In this document: positions 1 to 10,339 of the stretch, piece after piece
Position numbering within the stretch: the stretch's first letter is position 1
Layout of the letters: each line of letters starts with the position of its first letter
Source of the DNA: Piezodorus guildinii
Lineage: Eukaryota > Arthropoda > Insecta > Hemiptera > Pentatomidae
Reading direction: 5' to 3'
NCBI GenBank assembly: GCA_023052935.1
Contig: CM041292.1
Span: 146,816,439 to 146,880,438, forward strand
Length of the DNA stretch: 64,000 bases
Made by a program: the position numbers and the translations under genes
The notes under the pieces: generated by a model
Told to the model about the DNA's origin: nothing
Databases searched by the model: none
What the model saw: only the letters and a program-made list of their open reading frames with translations

Positions 1-90
1 TTATACCTACTTACTGGCAGAAATCTGAGGTTAGGATGAAAAAAAAAAACCCTGCGAATAACTTCTAAATAAGCACTCACTATACAGTAA

Positions 91-246
91 GCAAACGTAC
101 AACTCGCATACAAGTCTAAACAGACAATAACGCTCGATACCGATGAAACGCTCGAGCTCTGCCCCAATGAGCAGACACTGAAAATCGGGGCCGACGTGTA
201 CGTGTTAAAGAAATACAAAGAAAAATTAGAGTTAGCAGTGTTTTAA
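91..246 (+). other. short coding-like open frame of unknown origin
   Basis: Between the TAA at 88-90 and the TAA at 244-246 lies a 51-codon open frame without a start codon. Its predicted peptide is well mixed and charged (for example DETLELCPNEQTLK, then an LKKYKEKLEL stretch), unlike the low-complexity peptides from the surrounding AT-rich DNA. It could be the last exon of a gene or a transposon scrap. I do not recognise a family. No convincing splice acceptor is visible, although an AG follows a weak pyrimidine context near 87. Confidence 0.2.
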
Positions 247-384
247 TGAAGTACTGGCAAGTTTGAATATGTTTGAATATGGCACGTCAAGGTTTTAGTT
301 ATTTTTCAAAAATCAGCTGATTTTATTATTTTTGATAAAATATTATAATGGATATAAATAGTTTACCGTTAGAATATTCAGTAT

Positions 385-590
385 AAAATTAGTGGAGTAG
401 CGTTAAAAGACAAAAACAAATAACAATTAAATAGTCTGAACTATTTATTGTTTCGATAAGGTTTCGACCCACATTGTGTGTCATCTTTAAGAATTCTTTA
501 GTAAAGGCATCTAGAAAAATAAAATAAATAATTTAGACTATTTCGTTGTTTTGTTTTTTTCTCTGACCACCACCCGGACTAATTTCGATC
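385..590. repeat. degenerate foldback element, family A (copy A1)
   Basis: Both arms of the family A foldback are recognisable by comparison with the intact copy at 16686-16954. The left arm runs from a decayed attagtggagtagcg-like start to the core gtttcgaccc near 461-470. The right arm ends with the diagnostic ccacccggactaatttc at about 569-586. The centre is diverged and no target-site duplication can be seen, so this is an old copy. Confidence 0.55.
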
Positions 591-639
591 TAAAATATTG
601 TAACTTGATGAGGAGATGATAATGCGCTTCTGTATTAAG

Positions 640-800
640 TTGTTCACTGATTTGAGGCGGTCAAGAAAAATAACGATGAAATAGTTTATAACAGCATTAA
701 ATAGATGAGAAAATAATTAAGACAGTATATAATGTATAACAAATAAATAGTTAATACTACTCGGTTGTTTTTTCTTTGACCGCTACCCGGAATATCTTCC
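640..800. repeat. very degenerate foldback element, family A (copy A2)
   Basis: The left arm keeps gaggcggtcaagaaaaa near 653-669. The right arm keeps aaataaatagtt, then ttgttttttctttgaccgctacccgg, spread over about 740-790. This is the same order as the right arm of the intact family A copy. The centre with the ribozyme-like core is lost. Confidence 0.45.
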
Positions 801-889
801 TTTCTTATCAAGGATTATGTTTTATATCGATATTCATTAAAGCCCTTAATAAGATATTAACTAGATAGATAGCTGAGAATTATTAGAGG

Positions 890-1030
890 ATAGTAGAGGA
901 CTGAAAACAGTGGGTTAGGCGAGCAGGTAGCAACGGAGGTTTTTGTACCCCTCGGTGGGACTACCCCCCGCACCTGTACGCCCTACCTGTACCTACCTCC
1001 GCCTCACTAATCACCAGCGCCACCTACAAC
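890..1030. other. unexplained GC-rich block
   Basis: This stretch of about 130 bp is far richer in G and C than its surroundings (for example accccccgcacctgt near 963-978, then two similar ctacctgtacctacct-type words). No frame is open across it on either strand and no tRNA boxes were found. It could be a fragment of a repeat not represented elsewhere in the window. Confidence 0.2.
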
Positions 1031-1317
1031 CTGTAGATCTTATCTTCAATAACTGTTTGTTATTGCACCCCGGGCTATCAGTGTTGTAGTCCCTTAGTAG
1101 CAGACTGGTAATCTGTAATCCACGATATTGTCTTAGCCTGATATGGTAGAGTGTTGATAGTAGCGGCTATAATAATCATAATATTGTATACCAACATAAT
1201 AATAACGTATTGTATCTCTATACATATAAAATGATGCCGCGGTTCTTGGCTTCTGCGAACTCCTAAACCATGCGTTGGATTAATACGCTTTTCACATTAC
1301 ATTCCGAAGGTTTTGTT

Positions 1318-1535
1318 TGTTTTATTTAACGTCACTTTATGCAACTGTTGCTAATCGGGCGATAATACCTAAATACTAGGTGGGAGTCCTAAATTTTGGC
1401 TTATCCAGGTTTAATTAGGAAAGGGATCTTTAACGACACCGTACATCGCACATGCTCGGGACCACCTTTTTACGCCCCCTTTGAAGGGCGGCATAACTAA
1501 GGATTTTTTACTCCCATTTAAAAATTTTAGGACCA
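1318..1535 (-). mobile_element. SINE-1 copy, body and 3' tail, minus strand
   Basis: On the minus strand this matches the body of the SINE at 40565-40835: the gggagtaaaaaatccttag block, the gtcccgag block, the taattaaacctggat block and the end block followed by an acgttaaataaa tail. The tRNA-like head is missing or too diverged. Sequence 1030-1317 to its left holds nothing I recognise. Confidence 0.7.
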
Positions 1536-1959
1536 TTGAAGTTAATGTTTATGAGTAAAATATACTTAATTAACCCCTGACTGTTTTCCCCTCTAAATAT
1601 AAATACTACAGCTTGTCTTTTTTAATATTTTAATACAAAAGTATACAAAGAAAAAACAAAACAAAATATGTACAATAACACTCAACATCTTTAACAGGAA
1701 ATTATGAACTCTAGAGTCTGAGGTATGTAAATGAACCATACTTCAACCCTTTTTACATGTTAATGATAATTAAGTAGCTCCGGAAATTTAGGAATCTTCT
1801 TGGACAATCATTGAGCTAGATAAATTAAGAATCTCTATATGCACTGAACCCTATACTTAATCCGTTATAGAGGAACTGGTGGTTTATTTTTAATTTTCAT
1901 TTATTTGGAGAATCATCTGACATAAAGACACAAATTTGTAAAAAAATGACAAAACGTAG

Positions 1960-2255
1960 AGTAGCCTGTGGCCGTGTAGCTAACACGCTAGACAACCACG
2001 TCAAAGGTTTTAAGTTCGAATCCCAGTCCCAGGAGGACCTTTTTAGGAATGGCATTAAATGGGAATTCACTCACAACCTTCCCTCCAGGTATGTGAGAAC
2101 CGTCAGCCAACTAGTGGCCACTGACGAAAATATGCGTATGGAGTGATGACCATACCCTTAAATTACCATCAAGAACCGTGGTGTGGAATCTTAGGAAACC
2201 ATACCATGTGGCCAAGGGTCTTCGAGGCCTGTCGCGCCAATCATGGGGAAACGAA
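1960..2255 (+). mobile_element. SINE-2 copy with tRNA-like head
   Basis: A tRNA-like head with an A-box-like ggccgtgtagc and a clear B box aagttcgaatccc (2012-2024) is followed by a body that matches 60363-60612. Shared blocks are gggaattcactcacaa, the gtatgtgagaaccgtcag block, the gtggcc/gactgac block, gagtgatgac and gcctgtcgcgcc. Internal promoter boxes plus a unique body define a tRNA-derived SINE. The short open frames across it are chance frames. Confidence 0.75.
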
Positions 2256-2545
2256 ACTTTATATATAAAAAGTTTTATTAAAAAACAAACAAACAAGAAA
2301 TTGTTTCTTTCACTTGTTTATTAAAATATAGAATTAATTTATTGATATATACCATTTTCAAGTAAAGCTTCAAAAAACATAATTAAAGTTTACACCTAAT
2401 GATAGTAACTGACAAGTCCGTATTATTATTTATTAAAGTCCCTATCGTCCTACTTATAAATAAACAACTTTATTGTATTTTATTTACCTTTTATTCAAAA
2501 TAATATTTTTAAGAAATTCTATTTTCTAATTTAATTTCTTTCGTA

Positions 2546-3319
2546 TGTGGTGGTATGCACCTGTCCAACACGTGCCCAAAACCTAGAGATACGCCAGCTC
2601 AATGTGCTTTGTGCAATGAAGCGCATCCTGCTAACTATAAGGGTTGCATAGTTTATAAAAACCTGCAACGTCAAAAAGCAATTAACGCAGCCTTCCATTC
2701 TCAAAGAAATGCAGTTTCTACGGATCCAAGGACCGGACCTTCTACAAGAAATGACGTACGACCCTCAAGAACGCCAGCAATTAATGAACAGGATATATTC
2801 ATGAACTCTTCAACCAATACTTCCACGTTTTCAAGCATCTTTAGGAAACATCAACAACATCAACAGGCGCCTCTGCCTTCCTTACCTCAGATTCAGACCT
2901 CCCATCCTGACCCTAAGCCTTCTCATCCTAATCTTAAGATCTCACATCCCCAGCGTGAAAACTCCCAACCTCTTCCTAAAATTCCCACAAATGAAATAAA
3001 TCCCAAAGATCTATTAAGGGTTAATCTGCCACCGGAATCCTATTCCAAACATCCTGCTTCTTCTCCATCTACATCTCAACTTAATCCTCGACCAGATAAA
3101 TCAATGGAACCTACTCAGCGTTTGAGAAATCCACCTCAAAACATCCCTACTAATCCTCCAATCCAAAACACTGCCTACAATCCCTATCCTAACCAGAATC
3201 CTACAGACATTACTGCAATCCTTTCATCATTCATTCGTGAAATTCAAAATACAATCAATCCTTTGATCAATCTCCTTACCAGACTGCTCTCAGTAATCCC
3301 ATTCCATGCCCCAATATGA
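2546..3319 (+). CDS. LINE ORF1 (Gag-like nucleic-acid-binding protein), 5' truncated
   Basis: ORF1 of Jockey-type LINEs encodes an RNA-binding Gag-like protein that packages the element's RNA. Only the end is present. The frame is open from the truncation point at 2546, ahead of the ATG at 2555. It shows the remains of one CCHC knuckle (C-G-G-M-H-L-S-N-T-C) and then a second (CALCNEAHPANYKGC). A long Pro/Ser/Asn/Gln-rich, probably disordered tail follows (about residues 60-230), ending in a hydrophobic stretch. The native start and upstream knuckle are lost, so the ATG at 2555 is internal and not a true start. The stop TGA (3317-3319) overlaps the ORF2 ATG (3316-3318) by the ATGA arrangement, which suggests coupled translation or reinitiation in the parent element. 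Confidence 0.85.
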   Translation, partial: CGGMHLSNTCPKPRDTPAQCALCNEAHPANYKGCIVYKNLQRQKAINAAFHSQRNAVSTDPRTGPSTRNDVRPSRTPAINEQDIFMNSSTNTSTFSSIFRKHQQHQQAPLPSLPQIQTSHPDPKPSHPNLKISHPQRENSQPLPKIPTNEINPKDLLRVNLPPESYSKHPASSPSTSQLNPRPDKSMEPTQRLRNPPQNIPTNPPIQNTAYNPYPNQNPTDITAILSSFIREIQNTINPLINLLTRLLSVIPFHAPI

Positions 3320-6014
3320 AGAAAAACTCCCTATCCATCCTATTATGGAATGCAAATGGACTACTAAACCACCGAGACGAACTAGACGTATTCCTCCACA
3401 ACAACTTCATAGACATTGCCTTACTTACAGAGACCCACTTCACAACACAGTCTCGCTTCTACATACGTGACTACATCACATACAGAACAGATCACCCAGA
3501 CAACACATCTCACGCTGGCTCATGTATCCTTATTCACAAATCCATACCTCACTCCCTGATTCCTTGCACTCCAACTGACACCATTCAGTCAACCTCTATT
3601 ACCTTAACCTCCCGCCCTTATAACCTTACATTCTCTGCTGTATATTGCCCGCCTGGTAATACATTATCCTATAATGATCTTGATTCCTTATTCCGAACCT
3701 TTGGTCCGCGTTTCATTGCTGGTGGGATTACAACGCCAAAGACCAACGGTGGGGATGCCGAACGTCCAACACTCGTGGCAGGATTCTTTCCCAAGTCACA
3801 ACCTCTAATAGCTTTTCCGTCTTGTCACCCAAGGATCCTACATACTGGCCTACATCCCTTAAAAAACGCCCGGATATTCTAGACATATTTATCTCTTCCC
3901 AAATTCTCACTACCCAATGTACAATTACATCCTTAGACGACCTCTCCTCAGATCATAGACCTGTTCTGCTTCTCATGAATTCAAATCCTATTCTCCAACC
4001 CTCTCCTCCTTCCTTGATTAAAGGACGTGTGGACTGGGACAATTTCCGAAACGACCTAGAAAACATACTCGACTTGAAAATACCATTGAAAACTAAACAA
4101 GACATAGACTCTACCATTGAAAACCTAACACAATCTATAGAGACTGCCATAAACAACAATACATCCGTCACTAAAATCAGAAATTCTCATCAATCCTACT
4201 TACCGAACCACATTCGTCTCTTGCTTACTGCAAAGCGGAAAGCAAGAGCGAAGTGGCATAGAACAAGATATCCTTCCGATAAACAGCACTACAATAAACT
4301 GACTAACGCACTAAAAACCGAATTAAAACAATTCAAAATTCAAAACCTGCAGATCTTTACTGGAAACTTGAATACCTCTGACAGATCATTATGGACAACC
4401 ACTGCAAAGTTACTAAAATTCAAAACCTTCAATCATCCTATTTTAACTGAATCCCAGACATGGACAAGATCCGACGAAGAAAAATCCCAGGTATTCGCAA
4501 AACACCTTTCCAAAATGTTTAATCCGCATCCTGATATCCAAAACCCAATCCATATCGAACATGTCGAAGCAGAACTAACTGTTCTTCTCCAAATGTCTCT
4601 TCCTCCTAAAGCATTCCACCCATCAGAAATTATCAGCATCATTCAAAAATTACCGTCCAAAAAAGCACCTGGTCACGACCTCATCACATCCCGTATCCTA
4701 AAACAGCTCCCTAGAAAAGCCATACTCCTTCTTACCTATGTATACAATGCCACACTCCGTTCCACCTACTTTCCCGTTACATGGAAACTGTCCATTATCA
4801 AAATGATACCAAAACCCAAAAAGCCTCTAGAAAACCCATCTTCCTACCGTCCTATCTCTCTTTTGCCCATTATGGGCAAAATTCTAGAAAAACTCCTCCT
4901 AAAACGTTTATATCCAATCCTAGATCTCAACCACGTGATTCCTGACCACCAGTTTGGATTTCGGACATCCCATTCTACTATACAACAGTGTCACCGTGTG
5001 GTGGATGTCATTTCTTCCACATTGGAGCGCGGAATGTATTGCACTGGAGCCTTTCTTGACGTTGAACAGGCTTTTGATCGAGTTTGGCATCCAGGACTGC
5101 TATATAAACTCCGGAAATTCCTCTCTCCTACATACTTCCTAATTATTCATTCTTACCTCTCAGATAGAACTTTCAAAGTCAACCATAACCTTTCATATTC
5201 ATCCATATTTTCTCAGTCCGCAGGTGTACCTCAGGGTAGCATCTTAGGCCCAATCCTTTATTCCGTTTATACAGCTGACATTCCTATTCATCCTAGCACT
5301 GTTCTCACTACTTACGCTGATGACACATGTGTGTTATCCGTAAGTAGTGACCCAACGGTTGCATCACAATTCCTACAGTCTCACATCCAATCCATTGAAG
5401 AATGGTGTCATAACTGGAGAATTAAAATCAATCCAAATAAATCCCATCAAATTACCTTTACCCTTCGCCGCAAGCCTATGAATACCTGTCCTACTGTATC
5501 CTTTGGCAACATTCCATTAATCCCCGTTGAACAGATCCGCTACCTTGGACTCCATCTAGACAAGCGCCTTACTTGGAATCCTCATACTAGACTGAAACGA
5601 CAAGAAACTGCCTGCAGATACCGCTTACTACAACACTTACTAGACAAACGTTCTAAACTCTCTACTCACTACAAAAGACTCATTTACATCACGATTATCC
5701 GACCTATTTGGACCTATGGCATTGAGCTATGGGGGTCCACTAAACTATCAAACTCCTCCCGCATCCAATCCTTGCAATCCAAAATCCTACGAAAAATCCT
5801 CAATGCTCCTTACTTTGTAACTAATAAACTCATCCATAGAGACCTAAATATCCCACTGGTTGCAGACTTGGCCCGCGATAGATACACCTCCTTTAATTCC
5901 AAACTACCTGCCCACTCAAACCCGCTTGTCCGTAACCTCTCATCTACATCTATTCCCGGTAATCCTCCGAGGCGCCTGAAAAGACGGTGGCCTCAAGACC
6001 TGCTCATGAAATAA
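3316..6014 (+). pseudogene. LINE ORF2: endonuclease plus reverse transcriptase, one frameshift
   Basis: ORF2 makes the enzyme for target-primed reverse transcription. The first frame (3316-3882) holds the APE-type endonuclease start: WNANGL, LTETHF and VYCPPG. At about 3724-3727 a one-base loss breaks the frame. The second frame continues at once with the GDYNAKDQRWG motif (from 3726), so its real join lies upstream of the ATG at 3822. SDHRPVLL, the last endonuclease motif, follows at about 3945. RT motifs appear in order: SSYRPISLLP, FGFRTSHST, FLDVEQAFDRVW (about 5053), GVPQGSILGP (about 5224) and catalytic YADD (about 5312). A C-terminal RYLGLHLDKRLTW block and RRLKRRWPQDLL follow. Total length is about 900 codons, normal for the clade. 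All RT catalytic residues are intact, so the frameshift is the only obvious lesion in ORF2. Confidence 0.9.
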
Positions 6015-6120
6015 ACTTTGAAGTACTACCACTGGGTAGATTCTTTACATGTCTATTCATGCCTGTTATTGTAATTCAGCCATTTTACTTATTGTATTTG
6101 TATATACAGTTGTAAAAAAC

Positions 6121-6126
6121 AATAAA
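6121..6126 (+). promoter_or_regulatory. LINE polyadenylation signal
   Basis: AATAAA lies about 12 bases before the poly(A) run at 6138-6151 and about 105 bases after the ORF2 stop. This is the expected place for the 3' end of the LINE transcript. Confidence 0.75.
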
Positions 6127-6161
6127 ATATATTATATAAAAAAAAAAAAAATTTCTTTCGT

Positions 6162-8515
6162 TCAACCAAGTTCTTTAATGTTATCAAATTCTAAAATTAA
6201 ACCAGGGTATATTAACAAACATTGAAATGTTTTATAATAAATAGAATAAATTTCATATTCAATTAGAACCGGTTAAAGACTTATCGAAAAGGCCTCGATA
6301 CAGGTGAGGTCATAGGAAGCACCAGTGTCCGGTTGGCAGTGAATAGTTAGGAAATAATTAACATATTATAAAACAGGAAGGAAACGGGCAATGGCACGAA
6401 AGGAATTCGCTAACTAAACCAATTTATATATTTAAATAGAGGCTTATTGATAATTATTTACTGTAACGAATAGAGAAATAATTATTCGGCAGGTATGGTA
6501 TACATGGAAGATTCCAATTTAGATTCGTGTTAAATTGGCATTTGTATTGAATTGGCAATTGAGACGTCTTATAATCTAATTTTATTATTTATTTTTTTAT
6601 TTCAACTATTTTTTTTAATGACTATTCATTTTACAATTTACAGGGAATGCAACCATTGACACATTACGCAGTTTCCTAGTAACTGCAATGAGTAGATTTT
6701 ATTTTTATTTTACATCATCCACCAACAGGCCCAATTACAGGTGGTAAATCATACAAAAAAAAAAAAAAAAAAAAAAGATTGAGACATGAGATTTCAAAAA
6801 AAGAAGGCACCCGAAGATGGAAAAGATTATAGCCGAAACGATGTGAAACTTTAGATTAAGTGGTGGAGTAGTTAATCAGTTGTTTTTTTTTAATTCACTA
6901 TTGAAAGTAAAAAAAAAAAAAATATAACTAATTACAGATTGTTTCATAATTTCCGAATGATTACAAATACTAAACAAAGATGATTTCTCTAAAAATTGAA
7001 AATGTTCATCGGCATAGTACTTTTTTCGTCGCTTTGGACCAGAGAACAATACTAAATATGTTCGTTACATCTTTCCTAATATTATTTTGATTCAAATTTA
7101 TTTACATATGATCCGGTTATTTTGAAATCGGACTAAGTCTATTTATACTTAAAATGGTTTTTGTTTAAATGAAATTTTGTTCAACTTAAATTAACGTAGT
7201 GATTATTAAATTAATGCAGTTTTTCAAATTCTGAGGTTGTTAAATGATAATTAATTAAAATCACCTTTATCATAATATTTGGACTAATAATAAATAAATT
7301 TGAATATAATTGGACATTCAAAATAAACGTCTTATATAATTTTTTTTTTGTGTAGTTTTTTTTTTCTTTTCGGATTTTACATCCTTTCCTATAAAAAAAA
7401 TTATGGCAAACAAGAAGGTACTACGTTATAATCAATCAATGAATTTTAATCAGAGTTAGAGGGTGGAGAACGAATCTGTGTCAAATGACTTTAAATTTAA
7501 TAAGACACTCAAGACTTAACTATCTCTGAAACCACTGCGTCCGTAAAAAAAAAAAAAAAAAAAATTTAATTGAAAATCTGGACAGTTCAAGTAGACTTTG
7601 TTTTCGATTTAATCAATAATTGTTCGAGAGTGTTCTAGTTATCATACACGTATAAGTGTATACATACGGGTTAATAAATCAAGACTGAAATGTCCTAATA
7701 TTTATGAGTTACATATCTCAGTTATTTCTGACACATCAGGACTGCCCACTCTATCACAACTATTTTCAGACAACACTACGACGATTAGAAAAATATTTAA
7801 TTTGTTTAAAAAAATCTAGTGAAATTTGTATGTAGATAGAAAAGGGCACTAAAGAACCCAGAAGTTTTGTGCCCATAAATAAAAAAAAGCTAACCTAACC
7901 TTAGTTATTACTGATTCGATTCTGTCAATTATGTTTTGCATGTGCGGAAGGGAGGGTTGTTTTTATTCTATGTATTTTTTCATACGTAACGAGAAACGTG
8001 TAATTATAAATTCCGAGAGAGTAGGGTAAATATATCTATCTGTTTTATAGATAATTACCAAAATTCTTTATTGAAAATAATAAGCAACGATTTCGATTTG
8101 TATTAAAAATAGAATAATAACTGGACTACATTTTCAAAAGTGAGCCAACATCTCCTAGAGTAAATACATGTTTAAAAAGTTTCAATGCCAAAGAAGTAGA
8201 TTTATACCTCGTTGGATCAGCTGCTCTTGAGCAAGCTGACTGGCTCTTTAGCTGTCGGTGGCTTTCCAATGCCTCTTATATCACGGCGATCTAATTAGGT
8301 TGAACTTTTCAGATACTCATTCTGGTGTTTTTATATTTTGAATAACCTGACAATTCGCCAAGGCCCAATGTTATTTCACAGCCTAACATTAAATTGCAAA
8401 ATACCTACTCAAAACTTATAAATCATTGAAATGGGACAAAAAGTGATAACTGTTCAATGTTATGTTCTGTTTTTTTTTTTCAATAAGATAAAACTATAAA
8501 CAGCAAATTAAAAAA
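6162..8515. other. AT-rich stretch without recognisable genes
   Basis: I see only low-complexity AT-rich DNA with A runs (about 6756-6776 and 7545-7563) and a few isolated words such as ctaacctaacct at 7891-7902. That word is too short to call a telomere-type repeat. There are no long open frames, tRNA boxes or matches to the repeat families of this window. Confidence 0.5.
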
Positions 8516-8639
8516 CTATAAGCAATATAGATAATTAAATACCTGACCAGCAACTTTTATTAGAGGTGATAACGTACCTGTAACAAATACAAATAATATT
8601 AATATCACAATCATTAGAATTCCATAAACTATACAAAAA

Positions 8640-8839
8640 CAGAAGAATAAGAATTTTTTATTTGCTGTATTTTTTAAATTTTTAGTTATATAAATTGATT
8701 CAAGAATTTTTCTATTTTTAGTTTTTTGTTCTTTATTTAATGTTTGTATGTTTTCAATATTAAAAACGTGTTTATTTACTATAATATGATTAGAAAATAG
8801 ATTGCAAAAATTTCCATAAAGTTTATGTTGGTGAAACAT
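8640..8839 (-). pseudogene. Penelope-like GIY-YIG endonuclease fragment, minus copy
   Basis: Read on the minus strand, a frame running to 8839 contains NLFSNHIIVNKHVFN followed by an ENIQTLNKEQKTKNRKILES-type segment. This closely matches the plus-strand copy immediately to the right (8824-9099). The pattern of a small residue, then (L/F)SNH, then a Lys-rich stretch and (K/R)xLES is the C-terminal half of the GIY-YIG nuclease that ends Penelope-like retroelement ORFs. Its own N-terminal YVGET motif is absent: the frame instead runs into the antisense of the plus copy. After the shared part the frame enters a hydrophobic, unrelated sequence (below about 8660). Confidence 0.6.
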
Positions 8840-9099
8840 CTAAAATGTTAAAAACAAGAATGAAACAACATATTTCCAATTGTAAAAATATAAATAATAC
8901 AGCGCTTTCCAATCATATTAAAGTAAATAAACATGATTTTAATTTTGAAAACATACAAATATTAAATAAAGAACAAAAAACTAAAAATAGACAAATTCTT
9001 GAATCAATTTATACAATTAAAAATTACAGTAAATTACAAATTAGATTTCTAAAGTACAGTTGTAAAAAAAAAATATATATTTTTAAAAATAATACGTAA
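8824..9099 (+). pseudogene. Penelope-like GIY-YIG endonuclease fragment, plus copy
   Basis: Reading before the ATG at 8845, the frame starts KVYVGETSKMLKTRMKQHI and continues with NNTALSNHIKVNKHDFNF and KEQKTKNRQILES. The Y-V-G-E-T pair, the Arg about ten residues later and the downstream Asn/Glu positions match the GIY-YIG endonuclease at the C terminus of Penelope-like retroelements. In the parent element this nuclease nicks the target. The upstream reverse transcriptase is missing and the frame ends at a stop near 9099, so this is a fragment. It lies about 120 bp left of foldback D1, in the position expected of a PLE terminal structure. A free-standing GIY-YIG gene is unlikely, since the neighbouring minus copy shows this is repeated DNA. 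Confidence 0.65.
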
Positions 9100-9216
9100 T
9101 TATGCGGAAGTATTTTTTAATTTTTCTGTTAAAACTATATATGCAATAAACGGAGAAAAAAAATGAACAAAATGAATTAAAAGCATTACTTTTTTTTAAA
9201 AGCATACTTACTTTAA

Positions 9217-9540
9217 AATAGGTTGCCGTGAAATGAATATGAAGGAATGATATAGTTATCTAAAAATATATTAGAAAATAATGAAAAACTATTTATTATC
9301 CAACGTTTCGAACCACGTTTCAGGTCTTCATCAGGGATTATAGGCAAGAGTCGAAATAGCGACTGCTGCTCTAACAGCAAGAAGCAGTTACCATTGCTTG
9401 GTAGCCCTGATGAGGACCCACAACAAAGGGTCGAAACGTAAGCCAATGAATAGTTTTTTACTATTTTCTAATATTTTTTGACCGCCATCCAAACCGTCTC
9501 ATCCTCAATTTTTTTAAACTGAGGAATAACCTCCTTTGAC
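9217..9540. repeat. foldback element D1 with ribozyme-like core
   Basis: The arms are inverted copies: tatattagaaaataatgaaa...ccaacgtttcg on the left and cgaaacg...tactattttctaatatt on the right. The right core (9407-9437) reads CTGATGAGGACCC, a loop, then GGGTCGAAACG. The left arm carries the corresponding minus-strand core, ending at the cttcatcaggg block near 9327-9337. The outer limits are guessed from a possible 8-bp duplication, actttaaa, on both sides, so the ends are uncertain. Confidence 0.6.
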
Positions 9541-10339
9541 ACTTTAAAGAGTTCATACAAATTTATTCCTTAATAGTAAATATTAATTTTAGGTTAGACT
9601 ATAAATGAAGTTTACAAAGAAGGAACGGGCATAATAATTATGCATTTCATAATAATACATGGTATGATCATTGTAAAAAAATAGAATTTTATAAATCATC
9701 CTATCTTTTATAATTTCAGTTGACATTGGATACAGAAGAAATTATTGTTTAGTAAAGCTTTGTTACGACAATGTAGAAATAACAATGCAGAATACTATGT
9801 GTATTTAATAATATAGTTTATTTCAAGTTTATCACATAAGTGCTTATAAATAGAAAAAAAAAATGTACCTAATTTGAGAGTAACGATGAATTAAGGACTG
9901 ATGTAATGGTTTCCTGTGCAACTGTTGAAACGACCTTACGAAGTATATCGAACACCATATGTGCACCAACAGTCGGTCAGTTCAAGTATAGGCTATTATT
10001 ACTTGTAAATGATTGGTGATCATGAACATTCATTATTACGATTAAATTTATTATTATACTACTTGTGGAAGATAAGAGTAGAGTAGAATTAAAGTAACTA
10101 AGATGGAGTGCAGAGGATGAGACATGTGTGCTCTGTGTGAAGGTCCTCACTCAGGGGTCTCATATGCTAAGTCAATCTGTGAACAAATGTTAGCTTTTTT
10201 TATATTCATTCTCCCTTGACTGTATCCGTTCATTAAGAAAGTCAGTTTTAAATCATCTGTGTTGTGATTCGTAAATAGTGAATTACGTTCGTTCCCGAAG
10301 GACTGTGATATAATATGGCAATGATAAAACTAACTAAAT
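9541..10339. other. mostly featureless; possible zinc-knuckle scrap near 10120-10190
   Basis: This is AT-rich DNA without open frames. At 10122-10190 a short segment, if one frameshift is allowed, reads like C-V-L-C...G-P-H-S...C. That resembles the second CCHC knuckle of the LINE ORF1 at 2546. The similarity is too short to be sure. Confidence 0.25.

Larger units (their letters stand above)
2545..6149 (+). mobile_element. 5'-truncated Jockey-like non-LTR retrotransposon
   Basis: The element is bounded by a 12-bp target-site duplication, aatttctttcgt, at 2533-2544 and 6150-6161, with some ambiguity where it meets the poly(A). Inside lie the end of ORF1, ORF2 (endonuclease plus reverse transcriptase), a 3' untranslated region of about 120 bp, AATAAA and a poly(A) run at 6138-6151. 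It begins inside a zinc-knuckle codon of ORF1, a typical 5' truncation after target-primed reverse transcription. The intact TSD and single main lesion indicate a fairly recent insertion. The RT and C-terminal architecture without an RNase H domain fits the Jockey clade. Confidence 0.9.

Noticed and set aside
1946..2296. two short open frames on opposite strands
   Set aside because: Both fall within the SINE-2 copy; the B box and match to 60363-60612 explain the sequence.
3728..5142. several 60-72 codon frames inside the LINE on other frames and strands
   Set aside because: They are shadows of ORF2, which has clear endonuclease and RT motifs.
7891..7902. ctaacctaacct as arthropod telomere-type repeat (TTAGG)
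   Set aside because: Only about two units, not an array.
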